From contig CAADRB010000038.1 in the NCBI GenBank assembly GCA_900708905.1, positions 599,210 to 663,209 of the forward strand: a DNA stretch of 64,000 nt. The letters run 5' to 3'. The notes under the pieces were generated by a model. That model had not been told where the DNA came from. It did no database searches and saw only the letters and a program-made list of their open reading frames with translations. Numbering within the stretch: position 1 is the first letter of the stretch; each line of letters opens with the position of its first letter. The position numbers and the translations under genes are program-made. Below are positions 13,080 to 24,841 of this stretch, one piece after another. Source of the DNA: Hymenolepis diminuta (taxonomy: Eukaryota > Platyhelminthes > Cestoda > Cyclophyllidea > Hymenolepididae).

Positions 13080-14291
13080 ATGACCGGTTCAAGTGAAAAC
13101 ACAACTGATCCTAAACCTTTCCGTCCAGTTTGTTTCCTTGGTAACGGATACTTTTCATTTGTGTATTCGGTCAAATCCCAGCACGAACATGACAGAGATA
13201 ATCCTTATGCATTGAAGCGTTTTTTCCTTCGAAAACCGGAAGTCCTTCTCTTAGCCCAGAAAGAGTACAAAGTTCTCGAAATGTTAGCTCTGGATCCTGA
13301 TAAATCCCCTTTTCTTCCGACACTCTATTACAGTTTCACTATCGACGTTTCCCCCACTTTTGTACTCAACAGTGAAATGGATATTACACTACGTGATATT
13401 GTGACAGTCCACGGTGGATTGAAAGTTAAACATGCTCGATTTTATTTGAGCGAGGTAATTTGTGCTGTGAAGTATCTTCATGAAAAAGAAATTGTGCATA
13501 TGAAATTGAAACCAAATAATGTCCTTCTTACGAAATCTGGCCATATTCAATTAGTAGACTTCGATCGCTCCTATAATTTGGGTGAGAATCGAGGAAAACA
13601 TCCTACGCTTATCGATTTTTCAGTAGCTTATTATTTTGCTGCTCCCGAAATCGCAGGAAAGAAGGTGATAACCAAGAAGGCGGATATTTGGGCACTTGGT
13701 GTTTTGATGGCATGTTTATTGGGCAGAGATATCCGAAGAGGAAGGCGGAAAAATTTTCAACACCTGGCGAAAGTGGGTTATTGGAGTATTAAGCGATTCT
13801 CAAAATTGGGAAAAAATTTGCGACATTTTTTTAAGGCTGTATTCACTTTCTCTTACAGTCGACGACCAAGTATTCTGGAGGTTCAAAAGCTTGCCTTTTT
13901 CCATGACGTGAATTGGGAGGTAGTTCAAGCATTGGCCATTAAACCGCCATTTTCACCGTCACAACTAGAAACTTTCTCTTATCGGTTATGGCGAGATCCT
14001 AATCAAAACCATCCCTTTGTCCTCAACACAATTTATAATAAGTGCATGCCGAAAACACAGAAGTGCAGATTTATTTATGCAAAGGTTGAATCAGGACGTA
14101 ATTTTGTCACCATCGGACCTGCGACTTCGAAATTTGGAAGAATTGGCTATACATCCGAGGATGCTATCACCGCTTTGAAGCAATTCAACTTCATACATCC
14201 CTATTTGAGCTACAAACGGGGCTTAAAAGAAGGCAAATTTACGGATGAGTATATTGATAATAGCAGCTCATGGCAAAGTATGGATTTTTAA
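13080..14291 (+). CDS. Intronless AGC-type pseudokinase
   Basis: Uninterrupted frame of 403 residues in a window where almost every other gene has introns. It is a kinase fold: glycine loop GNGYFSFV at 21-28, ATP-site Lys46 in YALK, helix-C Glu62, KYLHEKEIVH, LVDFD and AAPE at 188-190, then DIWALG. The HRD motif reads HMK, so the catalytic Asp is Lys142, and DFG reads DFD, keeping Asp160 but losing Gly. Lys144 and Asn147 remain. The C-terminal FFHDVNWE...PPFSPS is typical of AGC kinases, and DIWALG together with the FSFVY loop recalls PDK1. Phosphotransfer is probably lost or very weak, so a scaffold or allosteric role is more likely. The absence of introns suggests a retrocopy that has kept an open frame and is therefore likely under selection. 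The last ~100 residues match nothing I recognise. An AATAAA lies at 14722-14727. Confidence 0.85.
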   Translation: MTGSSENTTDPKPFRPVCFLGNGYFSFVYSVKSQHEHDRDNPYALKRFFLRKPEVLLLAQKEYKVLEMLALDPDKSPFLPTLYYSFTIDVSPTFVLNSEMDITLRDIVTVHGGLKVKHARFYLSEVICAVKYLHEKEIVHMKLKPNNVLLTKSGHIQLVDFDRSYNLGENRGKHPTLIDFSVAYYFAAPEIAGKKVITKKADIWALGVLMACLLGRDIRRGRRKNFQHLAKVGYWSIKRFSKLGKNLRHFFKAVFTFSYSRRPSILEVQKLAFFHDVNWEVVQALAIKPPFSPSQLETFSYRLWRDPNQNHPFVLNTIYNKCMPKTQKCRFIYAKVESGRNFVTIGPATSKFGRIGYTSEDAITALKQFNFIHPYLSYKRGLKEGKFTDEYIDNSSSWQSMDF

Positions 14292-17200
14292 ATATTAGTT
14301 ATTTTGCTTTCAAGAAATTCGAGGTATTTAACATGAATGTTTCATATTCTTAGAGAAGTGTTGTGAATTTACTTTTGGCTTTGTACAAGCATTATGCATT
14401 GGTATGGCCTTAATTCGTAGTTTATGTTTTTGACTAGATCGATCATTTAGGAGGACGTCGAAGATTCCCTTTGGACACAGTTTTCGGAGTTGAGTATTTA
14501 GTACATGGGTTTTTCTCTAGAAATACTTAGTTTCTTCTGGAGACCTATTCTGTTTGAGTCTATTATACGGTCTTTTGAGGAGGATAAGGGCTAAAAATGC
14601 CAATTTAAACACATAAGTTATAATGAGTCAGCGCCTTAATGATGTAATGTTTAACGTTTATGTCTGTTAATTTGAAGGTCACGGGTTCGATATTTCTCTT
14701 TGCACATCCAGTGAACAGAATAATAAACCATAATGATTAAAGGCTAGTGATGGGAAGGCGAAACACTGTTTTAACGTGCAACGGAAGTGCAATATCAGTA
14801 CCATTTCATCGTCATATAACTTCCATGTTATAGTCATGGCAAGTCACCGCATGACGAAGTCAACTGTCTTTCATCCATTGGTCCGTTTTCCGACCCACTC
14901 TATTCTGCCACGTCAAATTACGAAGACCGGTAAGCGGTGTAATCTTCTCCGGCCTATCACATCTGGGAAAACCCAATTCAACTGCATAAACAGTTTCTAA
15001 ATTCAGTCAATAAATGTTTGGTTATTGGACTGGTCTCTATCTGTCCGAAGTCTGACCTACATTACGACACTAGCCTGACAGCAAGCTCGTTGAAAAGAGG
15101 TATTCCCAAACCCTCCCTTTGGGCAAATGAGTGGCATCTTAGATTCCCTCTAATAAGAGACCCACATTCTGCTATCATTTTCTTGAAGATTGATCACGAT
15201 TATCAAAGACTTGACTTCAGGTTTAGTATATGAGCATTTTAATCGCTAGGCTATCAGAGCATAAATGCAAAAATATAATATAATAATGAGTCCATTTGTT
15301 AAGGATAAGAAATGGATAAAAGGAAGTACAGTTATCAAGTTCTATTACATTTATTTGAAATGTAATATTTAATACTTATTTATTTAATATTTATCTTCGT
15401 GGATTTCGACGTTCCCATCTTCAAATTCGATATCTTTCTCCGCGTTTAATATTCCATGCTAAAGTTCATATTCATATAAGCTTTATTATGATTGCCTGTT
15501 TCCTCTCAATTTTGCGTTCCACAGACCAGACCCGATTTCCCGAATCAAAGTTTAGTGAGTTGTTAGCACGGTCACTTTCTACTTTACAAGCTTATTGCAT
15601 CCGGCAAGAATTTTCTTTAAGTTATCAGAACTAATAAGCGTTCGGATGATATTTGGTATTACCAACAGTAAAAAATAGATACACTCGGAAATCCATAATA
15701 TTATGAGCGGCACTAATCTCTTCTTCGATTAATTATATTTGGCCTATCAACCATCCTCAAGTCCTAAAAGCGTCCATTTTTGGATATTTGAAGTCGTTGC
15801 TGATCGCTACACTGGTGGAACAGTAAACCCACTGATAGTGCAAAAGCATTGATTACTGATTTTGTGAACAGTGGGTAACAATATGCTTTTCAAAGACTCA
15901 AAGTCGGCATTGATGCTATTTTAGCCAAGACAGTCCGGCCAAATCAGATGCTTTCTTGAAATCTTGAGTGACTAGACTTAGCCATGGCATTCTTTCTAGT
16001 TAACCTAAGTACAGGACGACCCGAAATAAGTTTCAAGAAGACTTGTTGTAGCGGTCTAAGGCAAAATTTTCTTCGTTGAAGCTTAGTTGAAGGATTTTTC
16101 AGAGGAATCCGCTGTGCTAATTCTTCATATATCATGGCTCTTCCAGAACGCAATTCTGAGATAGGTCTTCTCACAATGTTAAAGCGAGCCTCAAGGTGGT
16201 TCTTTTCAGAATTACTAATAACCATTTAAACGCAAATTTGAGAGTACTATACAATTTTTATAAAAAATGACGCTCTTGAAATATTTTCAGTTTCATGACT
16301 GACTGGTGGATGAGCAAGAATCTCTGTTACAATAATTACTAAATTAGAGAGGGGACGGCTTATACTGTTAACATGATGAGATGCAACCACCATCGAGCAA
16401 TTAAATTTCTGGCATATTAATAGCCGCTAAGCAACGAAGGTTCTTTTCCCATTTTCTGTTTCCGTGAATGTGATTGACAACCCCAGAATCAAATTTAAAT
16501 ACTAATAAGCCTGAGGAAACGAAATTAAACCTTTGAGATAATTATCGCTGCAACAGTGGGGTGTGGATGTCTGTCATTCTCCGTTGAGGCAAATTTAATG
16601 AAAAGAATGTTTATTAACACTTTCAGATTTTATTAGAAAAATTGGGATGTCTTTTTAGATTTTCTAACTGAAAATTTTCGCTTATATGACATAAGAGAGC
16701 AGACTTCCTATTAACAAAGAGAATTGACCTAGAAGTTTCACGGGATAAAACAAAGGCACAGCTAAAAACATTCTCCGATTCGTATGACTTGGTACGCATT
16801 CTGCATGTGGTTTGCAGGGCATAAGTCATTCTTATCATTTTTGCACTAGACACCTTAACAGTTCGGCGGTGGTCCTATTTTCGACGGCCAATAATTCAAG
16901 AAATCCACTTTCATCACAAAAGTTAATTTTTCACTCATTAAATGATTATATCATTCATTTTGACGACTTAAGCTTGCCTTCGCGACCCTGGTAGAAGACA
17001 AAAAGAATTCTTGTGGGAAATTGTCATTCGAACATTCCATTGCCTACAGGTATTTGGTGGGCATTTCGAACTTAGAATGATTAGATAGACCTACATACGA
17101 CCGCTGCAAAGTTGGGTCAAAGAAAATCTGACACATCTACCTATCAATATAAAGTTAATCATAATTTATGTCAGTGAAGAAAGCTTTTTCTAAATAGTCG

Positions 17201-17608
17201 TATGACGTGAAAATAAAGTTGCACCTTTAACATTAGGATATCCTGAGAGCATTGGTTTTTATAACACTAAGGTTTCTCTTACTTATTGTATCTGGAAGAA
17301 CACATCCAAAAAAATATCTGAGAAATAATTTCTTGCTCTCAAATTGAGTTTAAAATTGAGAACAACGCCACTACTGAATGCAGACCTAGCATATATCCTG
17401 TATTGATTACAATTTAATTATTCCTAAAGAATAGCAAAATGAAATCCTCATTGTTATTTTCTGTCATATTATTTGAAATGATGAAAAACGCTAGGGTAAA
17501 ATTCCCTCATTCAGCACATTTATTTATTATATATAACGAATGAACATATATATAAGTGCTAATGTACTTATTTCTATATATTTTCAAATTAATTCCATGA
17601 CATAAATT
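14292..17608. other. Intergenic stretch, no gene recognised
   Basis: About 3.3 kb between the pseudokinase and NTAQ1. A tRNA-like B-box motif lies near 14679-14692. Short open frames at 14776-15000 and 15018-15233 (plus) and 15944-16225 (minus, 93 residues, basic) have no recognisable domain and no visible splice context, so I do not call them genes. They could be remnants of repeats. Confidence 0.5.
17519..17528 (-). terminator. Candidate polyadenylation signal of NTAQ1
   Basis: Two overlapping AATAAA hexamers on the minus strand (plus-strand tttatttatt), about 85 bases beyond the NTAQ1 stop codon, at the right distance for a short 3' UTR. Confidence 0.45.
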
Positions 17609-18330
17609 TCACTTTATATTGCATATTCCAAAGAAGTTACAAAAGGCGTTTTCTGTGATAACAACACCAAAAGGTGTAGAATTCAATTGATGCCTCGACA
17701 GGGAAACCGAACAATCTGAAGGAGGTGGAAATTCCATGTATTGTGGTAGACTATGAGTTGATTCTGTCGTTGAAATGGGGTCATAATTGGGAGGAGGAGC
17801 CAACCAACCATCTGCAGTTCGCATATGACTTCGATCGGAAGCGAAATGCTGAAGATACATCTCCGCATCGATAATACGGAAGAATCTAAACAACGCTACT
17901 AATTTGTAATAAGTAGATAATCCATGTGAAAATTCATTTGGATGGGTAAACAAACCGATAAAATTCTCTTCTGTACAAGGAATTAGGTCTAAGAGCTAGC
18001 GACCAGTAATCAGATGCATCACAAGGGAAATCCAGTGTTGTGTCAAGATCATAAACTCGAAACTGGGCGTCGAGATTGAGTCGAAGAATGACAATGACAT
18101 GATAATCCTATGAAAATATCAAACCAAATCACGATGTCATACCCAAACTACTACACCGTCAGAAGAACGACAGCTCCTTTGGAAAAATAGTGGGACTTTT
18201 CTGAAAAGGAGCAGAAAAGCGGAAACAAAATTAGACTTACTTTGAATGATTTGATATGAAAACCGCATACATTTCCGCTGGGTTACAGTTTCCTTTTATG
18301 AATTCAATAAGTTTATACACGTTTTCTTCA
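17609..18330 (-). CDS. NTAQ1: Protein N-terminal glutamine amidohydrolase (5' exon missing)
   Basis: This enzyme deamidates N-terminal Gln to Glu, a step of the Arg/N-degron pathway. Four exons are read right to left: 18330-18241, 18200-18143, 18107-17956 and 17885-17609 (stop TGA). Their phases fit and two introns are about 35-40 bases. Family landmarks appear in order: EENVYKLIEFIK, AEMYAVFISN, DGVVVW|DYHV with the catalytic His, VYDLDTTLDFPC with the catalytic Asp, and YLQHFASDRSHM. The spliced part gives about 191 residues, close to the family length of about 205, so only a short N-terminal piece is missing. The first visible base of exon 18330 is T, which would complete a Cys codon just before E-E-N, where the catalytic Cys is expected. 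I could not place the exon that supplies the first two bases; it should lie between about 18340 and 19000. Confidence 0.88.
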
Positions 18331-20459
18331 CTTAATTAAACAAATACTTACAAAATCGAAATAAACGAACCAATACTGGGATGTGTAAATACATTGATCC
18401 CGAGAAATTTGCAAGCTCATTGCCTTTGCAAGGGACTTCAAAGGTTATTAGGGTCAATGTAGTCAGGGCACTATAAGATAGGTAAAAGATATCAATGTTA
18501 AAAAAGATAAATACTTCCTAAGCAATAAAACAAATTAAGAATAGATTAATAATTAATTTAAAATTCAAAACAAGCTGCCTTGAATGATAGATACTGAGGC
18601 GAAAGTGGAAAATAAGCAAGTTACTAAGAGAAGTTTCAAACTGACACCAATCAATAATAAAGCTACCCAAACTGGTACCACCATCTCGAACATAATTCAT
18701 TTAGCTTGTTTCCATTCAATCATGTAACCCCAAAATCAAAAAGAAGTCAAAGAGCAAAAACTGATGTTTATTGGACACAATTTAGAAAAAAAAGGAGCGA
18801 GGAATGGAGGAATAAGCATGGCAAAGAAAGTATTTGAAGAAATTTAGGAATATGACGAGTCAAGTGACAGAACTGGGTTAGAAAAGGATAATAGAGAACA
18901 ACGGACAGCAACCCTTTCAGTCGCCGCGTGTGGTATAAGCTGGCCGGTTTCATTTCCGTCCTTTTGTAACATACTGCAAATCTTCTAGTCATTAAGCAGT
19001 AAAGGACGAACACGTTTAGAGAGCAGATGATAGGCTCATGAATAGAAATTTCGATGAGAAAACTACAAAAGTGATATTTCGCTGGAAATCCCTTTTACCT
19101 GACTCATGTTGAGATTACTGCAGTCCAGTAAATAACTGGAAAAAAAACCCCCCATCCACTTTTGTTAACGAATAGACATCGCAGAGGGCGAAAGATATCA
19201 GGTTAGCTCTGTGACCATTTTGAGACTATTCGCATCTCCATAGCACCTCACTACTAACAAAGGACGAAAACCTTCCATAAAAAATAAACTGCTAGTTCAA
19301 GACAGATTGCGTCAATTAAATGTAAAGACAGTTGGACATCTCAATTTACTATGATGGAGTCGCAAATAAACAGAAAAACAATTAACTGATCACTTTTGTT
19401 GACGATCAGACGTAACAGCAACCGAAGAATATCAGGTTGGCCCAATAATCTCATTGAGACAATTAAAATTCCCAACAACACCCTGTTACTCGTTAAAAAG
19501 AAGGCTGAAGCTTCTCAACTGAAAATAAGCCCGCAGTTTGGTATTTGTTGTGTCATTTGACTATAACTTCAAGACAATATTATACAAAATAAACAAAAAT
19601 TCCCTCAAGGAATTATTTTCACCAAAAGATATTTAACTGTATACTTTTGTTAACAACTAGGCGTCCCAAAAACCGAAGAACATCAAGTCAGTTCGAAAGA
19701 GAGAGATTAGGGAATGAAGATTTAACCAAAGGAAACGAAGAAGACCAACCGCGATACACGCCTAAAACGACAAAGTGCCGATTTAGAAAATCTTACACAG
19801 TTTCAATATGTAATTCAATGTATATACTGTTCTTTAGTATAAATAATATTAAAATATACTTTAAAATAATTAAATTTCAATTATTAATCATGTTGACAAG
19901 TCAATCATACATAAAATTTAGTTTAAGAAGTAAAAGAATTCTCAACTTACTAAAGCGTTGTACTGCTTAATTATTTTAAGAGAAAAAATCTGTATTTACT
20001 TTATTTATTAGAAATTGTATGACCTTCAATATAAATAATGACGCCCCGCGGTAAGTGAATTGCGAAGCCAGTAATTCATTAAGAGTAGTTGTAAAAAATA
20101 AATTCCTCTATAGGACTAAACATAGTAAGACTAGATGTATTTGAATGCGTTCACAAAATTCTACCTAAAATTTGACTTATATTTTAGTTAATATTTGCTT
20201 TTTCTTATTTTGTGAGTTATCGATTTTCCGCATTTTTAACATAGATTTAGGTCAGAAACGATAATAACAATAGTGAAATGAGTATATATCATAGCATTAA
20301 AATTTTGAGATGGGAAGTGATGACGTTGTAGTTGCTTTTTGTGGACGTCAGCACTGAACATTTAATATATTTTTGCGTTTGAAATACTTTCAGATTTCTA
20401 AATTATAAGTAGAAAGTGTTTCAAACGGAAATTGTATGTGCATTTTCTTTTAATTTTAG
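18331..20459. other. Region between NTAQ1 and the coiled-coil gene
   Basis: These genes are divergent here, so both 5' ends fall in this 2.1 kb. The missing NTAQ1 first exon should be in the left part. The middle holds a three-copy decayed repeat (19157-19700). The right part is AT-rich and ends in the acceptor tract just before the start codon of the coiled-coil gene. Confidence 0.5.
19157..19700. repeat. Three-copy decayed tandem repeat, unit about 240 bases
   Basis: A shared core, roughly acttttgttaac followed by a diverged agacgt and then cgaagaatatcagg, recurs near 19159, 19394 and 19643. The spacings are about 235 and 249 bases. The copies differ by substitutions and small indels, so the array is old. 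It matches no family I know. Confidence 0.55.
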
Positions 20460-23400
20460 GATGGATGCGCAAACGGTCCGTCCTAAGCCAGCCTCAAGAC
20501 CGTCACGCTCCATGACCCAGAAACAAGATTGGCCTAAAGGAAATATTTTTATTAATTTCAGCGACTTTAAAAGGTGGGCCTTTATAAATTACAACAATAC
20601 ATAATTTAGAGAAATGCTTGATGTCTGTGGTGCGTCCAAGTCATTGGAAACAGAGTATATTAGAAGTCTTCATAAGCAAATCTATTTATTTCAACTTGAA
20701 AATAAATACCTTCGAAAGGAACTAGAAAATGCTGTTTCTGTACAGCCAAAGCCAAAACAAGTAGAACAAAAGGCGAGCGTTTTATATATATTTGAAACCA
20801 TGCCTACTAAAATGTTATCAAATAGTTAAACTATTTGATTTCAGAAAAAAAAGGACAAATCACTCAATGTTGATATGACTGATGATGAGAGAAACTTACT
20901 TATCAATGATTTGATTCAAAAATGTGATGAAATTCAGCCCAGACTAGTGGGAGAAATTAGTGAGTTGTCGATTTCCATTAAGATTTCCTCCTAGCTCTGA
21001 TGAAGGAACAAATAGATATTTTTACACAGGACATTCTGAAACTGAAAGATGAGAAGGAGGCCATTTTGAAGGAAAACAAGCAAAAGGATGAAGTTATTGA
21101 AGAATTAAACAGAAATGCAAATGTTTGGAGAAGTCAATTACTGGATTATGAAGAAAAGTTCGAGGCTTGCAAACAGGCTGTGAGTTAAGTTGCTTTTCAT
21201 TTAAACTTGTTATTCTATATTTCAATCTTTTCAATACTATACTCCACAGATTAGGCATTCGTTAATAATGCCTTTTTTTACTGGGATATGGAAATATGTC
21301 CAATGCTCAGGTGATCTTGTTTTTTTTGTATTTTTTACAACAAGTTAACCAGCGAGATCAGGCGACGAAAAATACTTGAACGCAAACTTGAAGAACCAAA
21401 TGCTAATATTCTTAGGATTCACGAAGTTCTTAATCAGGCAGAGGTAAGTATTAAAGTTTGAATAATATTGTTAATTCCTTTGACAGTCATAATTTAGCTC
21501 TTTTGGCTTTAATAAATTCAAATTTGAAACTTGATTACGGGAGTAATAAATCTTAATAGATCGTAAACTTAAATCAACCCCCCACTACCCCACTAGGATA
21601 GAATGATAAGATGAGCATAATCACTTATAAACTGACGAATAAGGGTGAACATAGTTTGCATGGTGAAAGTACATCTTAACTGATTTCAAAATCCAACTGT
21701 GTACTACAATGTTTAAAAAATCTCACCTATTTGGGCCTTAGATGGAATATAGAAGTGTTTCCACTCCAAAACATTTATTAACATAATTTTGAAGCCATTT
21801 ATATCTCTGGATTAATTTGCAATTGAACTGTTAATTGACCGATGTGGTAGAACATGATTATTAAGACAACGGACAAATCGATGAATGGCGTTTAACTTCG
21901 CCACTTTGTGACCTACCATGATGATGACGTTGAGATGTAATCTTCATGCTGGTGGCGTGGATTCAATAAGTAAACGGTAAGTAGTTGCTTTTCTTGCTCA
22001 AAGTAAAGCATCTCTCTCACTCCTATTAAAGTTGCATTAGAATGAACACCTTTCCTTTATAAATTTATATCACTCACACTGACTCATTGGTCTGCTCATT
22101 CTAAAAATCACACAATTACTCAAATGGAACAAAACCGGACAGTCCCTCTAAGCGCATCTTGTTTCTCAAAATCTGGGTTGCCCTCACTCAGTACTGAAAT
22201 CTTCCTCTTTCCTCCCTATTCATCTTCTAACTCCTTAATTCTTCCTCCCTCCCCCCTCCCTTTCATTTCCAGTTGTACAATATACAAGCGGTCTTTGACT
22301 CTTGGTCTTCACAGTCGGGAAAGGCTTTTGCAAGGTCATTAGTTTTGTAAGAAGATTTCGAAGTTTAATTTGGTACTGATACTAAAGTAGCTTCATTAAC
22401 GCTAATTTAAACCTTCCAGTCATTTTAAAGCTCCAATTCTATTTTACTTTTAAGAAAGCAACTCCAATTCCACTTCTGGTACCACAGTCGACTTCGCATC
22501 CAAACGATAATAAAATGGACCTATACAGATCAATTTCGGAACTCTCTAAATTGGCAAGTATTTTGTAAATAAATTTCTGATAATATAAGAAGCAAAAAGT
22601 AAAGCTCACTGATAGGAGCCCTCACCACTCATAAAAATATTAATCATGAAAACTATTTTTTATGCCATTCATATATTTATCTTAATCTGTCCTCTTGATA
22701 TTCCAACAAATCAACGTGTTTATCATAAGAACCTGGCAAATTTTTCATCTAGATGCTCATTGGATATGCATATGCCTTTGATTGGTTTCGTTAAGCTACC
22801 ATTCTGGACTCTTCTGTCTTTCAATTAAGATTGGGTGTGTAACAGTGTCTGCAATCACGCTACAATTACATCCTGTCACCGAAACTTGAAATTGAGTCAT
22901 TAACATGTAAGTGATATATCAAGCTTATTTAAATAGGGATGGTCTTAACCCCTCAACCTACTGAAAATGGAGCAGCGATACCGATAATGGCGTCGGTTCT
23001 AGAAATAAATGCTTCCTATCATCATATTTACTTTCTTTCTGGCTTGAGTCGGCTTGTAGCAATAAAGGGATTTAGCATCAGTATACTCTAGACTAGAAAA
23101 TAAATACTGAAAAGGTTAAAGTGAATGATGGAATTGCTAAGACAAAAAAAGTATAGGTGACAGTTTTGGCCAAGATTGAACTAGATGAAATGCTAGAAGG
23201 GACGATAACTGATAAATGAAATAATGAACATGAAAGATGACTCTATGCGTTTGCAAAAATTACTGTTTAGTCACATTCGCCATGGCAATATGCAGATTCT
23301 TCGCCTTTATAACCCTTATGATTCAAACTCCTATTTGTTTATCAAATCCCCTTTTTTTCTATAACTGTTCTGTTTCATTTAAAACTGCATCTGCACTCGT

Positions 23401-24841
23401 ACCCCTCACTCGCGTCCTTGCCCAAGTGACTCGTATAAACTTTCTTTGTATTCTCACCCATATATACACTCATTTGGCTTTTATCTGCTTATACACATCC
23501 CCCTTATCTCTCTCTTACTTTTTCGAATCCTCATCGTAGTTTATCCAATACACATTGACCCACACAACTCTTTGTATTCTACTTTCAGGAACTGTTGTTT
23601 GCTACTGTTAGCTGCTAGCTATAGTCTTTATTTCTACGGTCCCGTTGTGGCTCATTAGTTCCTGCAATTCAGTTTTTGTTACTCCAACAAACCGGTGATC
23701 TTGCGAAAGTTCACCCTTTAAAACGCCATTAATTGCAACAATTTGGTGCCATCAGATCTTGTTACTCTAAGTCCCACAAACAAGCAGTGAAATTTATCTA
23801 GCGGATCTAAGGAGCATTAGCTCAATAAAATTAGATTTAAATAGACGTTAAATGGAGCATGGATTTGTGAAGGTAGATTCGATGAAAGTGGAGATTTGAT
23901 AATTGTGCAAACTATACTTCTATCAATCATTTGACTACGAAATGAATAGTGCAATTTGGACCTTTAGCGAGCGCGCTTTTTTCCAACCATTCCTAGCATT
24001 CTAGAATTAATTTTTAGAATGCTTCCTAAAAAAGTGGCCCAGTTTGTTCAAAATATGGAAATGTAAACTTTTGCTTGGCTGAACTGAATATTCCAGCCGT
24101 GGATACGGATCTTATAACTCATTGTTAAAGCTTAAATTTATCTCACTGAATTATATGATTGAGTAAAAATGTTCCTTTAAATTCAATATATTTAAACCTT
24201 CATGTCTGAAATAATGAGACAGGCATAATATGCTCAGCTCAGAGATGACTGTTTTTGTACTATGCTATGTTATTAAAAATTTAAAAGATCTAATATTTCA
24301 ACTGTACGTGAGAGATCTGTAACTAACAGAAGATAAAATATTTTATGTTCCTGATATCTACAACTTGTTCTTATTTCAGTCTTAAATTCTATTGCAACCA
24401 CCAAATCACTTGCTACCAGAATTCGACCTTAAAAAATTACAATACTCTTAGCAAATATCAGTATGATTCGCAAGCTGAGATACATTTTCCTTCATGTTCT
24501 TCGTCTGTGACAAATGTTTATATATACTTTTTAATCTTTCTACAATCTGAAAACTTCCTCTTCCATTAAAGGTTATGGATCAAACAGAAGAATTACGAGA
24601 ACTGAAGCGAATCGTTTATCAGGTCGAAATTCAGAAAAAACTCGATAAAACAACTGATTCAGGCCATTTGAAGACAGCAATTGAGCAACCTAAAGCAGAT
24701 CAGTCTTCATCAGCTACTTCTGTGAGAAGGCGATGGTTGGGCGTGGAAGCTTCAAAGCCTTTCGATGAGAGAAGCGTTCACGAAGAACCAGTTCAACCGG
24801 TTGAAAAGAAGAAAACTCTTCATTTTAAAACTTTTGATTAA
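20460..24841 (+). CDS. Unidentified coiled-coil protein
   Basis: Exons: 20461-20573, 20610-20772, 20845-20959, 20995-21179, 21345-21443, 22455-22557 and 24572-24841 (stop TAA). All joins are in phase except between the last two, where phase 1 meets phase 0, so at least one exon in the 2-kb intron is still missing. The start codon lies one base after a tttttaattttag-like acceptor, so a 5' UTR intron or spliced-leader trans-splicing is possible. The protein begins with a basic Pro/Ser-rich stretch, then has long heptad-like charged helices (YIRSLHKQIYLFQLENKYL, LKLKDEKEAILKENKQKDE, EIRRRKILERKLEEP), and ends in a short acidic/basic tail. I do not recognise the family. The composition would suit a cytoskeletal or ciliary structural protein, but that is a guess. 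One intron has a GC donor; two are 35-36 bases. Confidence 0.7.
21444..22454 (+). other. Intron of the coiled-coil gene
   Basis: Starts gtaagt and ends ttttaag. A pyrimidine-rich stretch (repeated cctccc) lies at about 22205-22275. No exon is seen. Confidence 0.55.
22558..24571 (+). other. Intron(s) of the coiled-coil gene with a dispersed repeat
   Basis: Intronic stretch of 2.0 kb. Reading phase shows that it must contain at least one unseen exon whose length is 2 modulo 3. At 23316-23618 it holds a repeat that also occurs at 28672-28990. Its open frames at 23237-23658 are pieces of that repeat. Confidence 0.5.
23316..23618 (+). repeat. Dispersed repeat, copy A
   Basis: About 300 bases that align by eye in the same orientation with 28672-28990. 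Shared landmarks in order are atgattcaaactc, tacaactgt(t/c)c, aaa(c/g)tgcatctgcactc, cctcgcgtc(c/t)ttgccca, ctttgtatt and gaactgttgttagct, with scattered substitutions and indels. Its family is not known to me. Confidence 0.6.

Noticed and set aside
15944..16225. 93-residue basic minus-strand frame
   Set aside because: No family, no splice or polyadenylation context; could be a repeat remnant.
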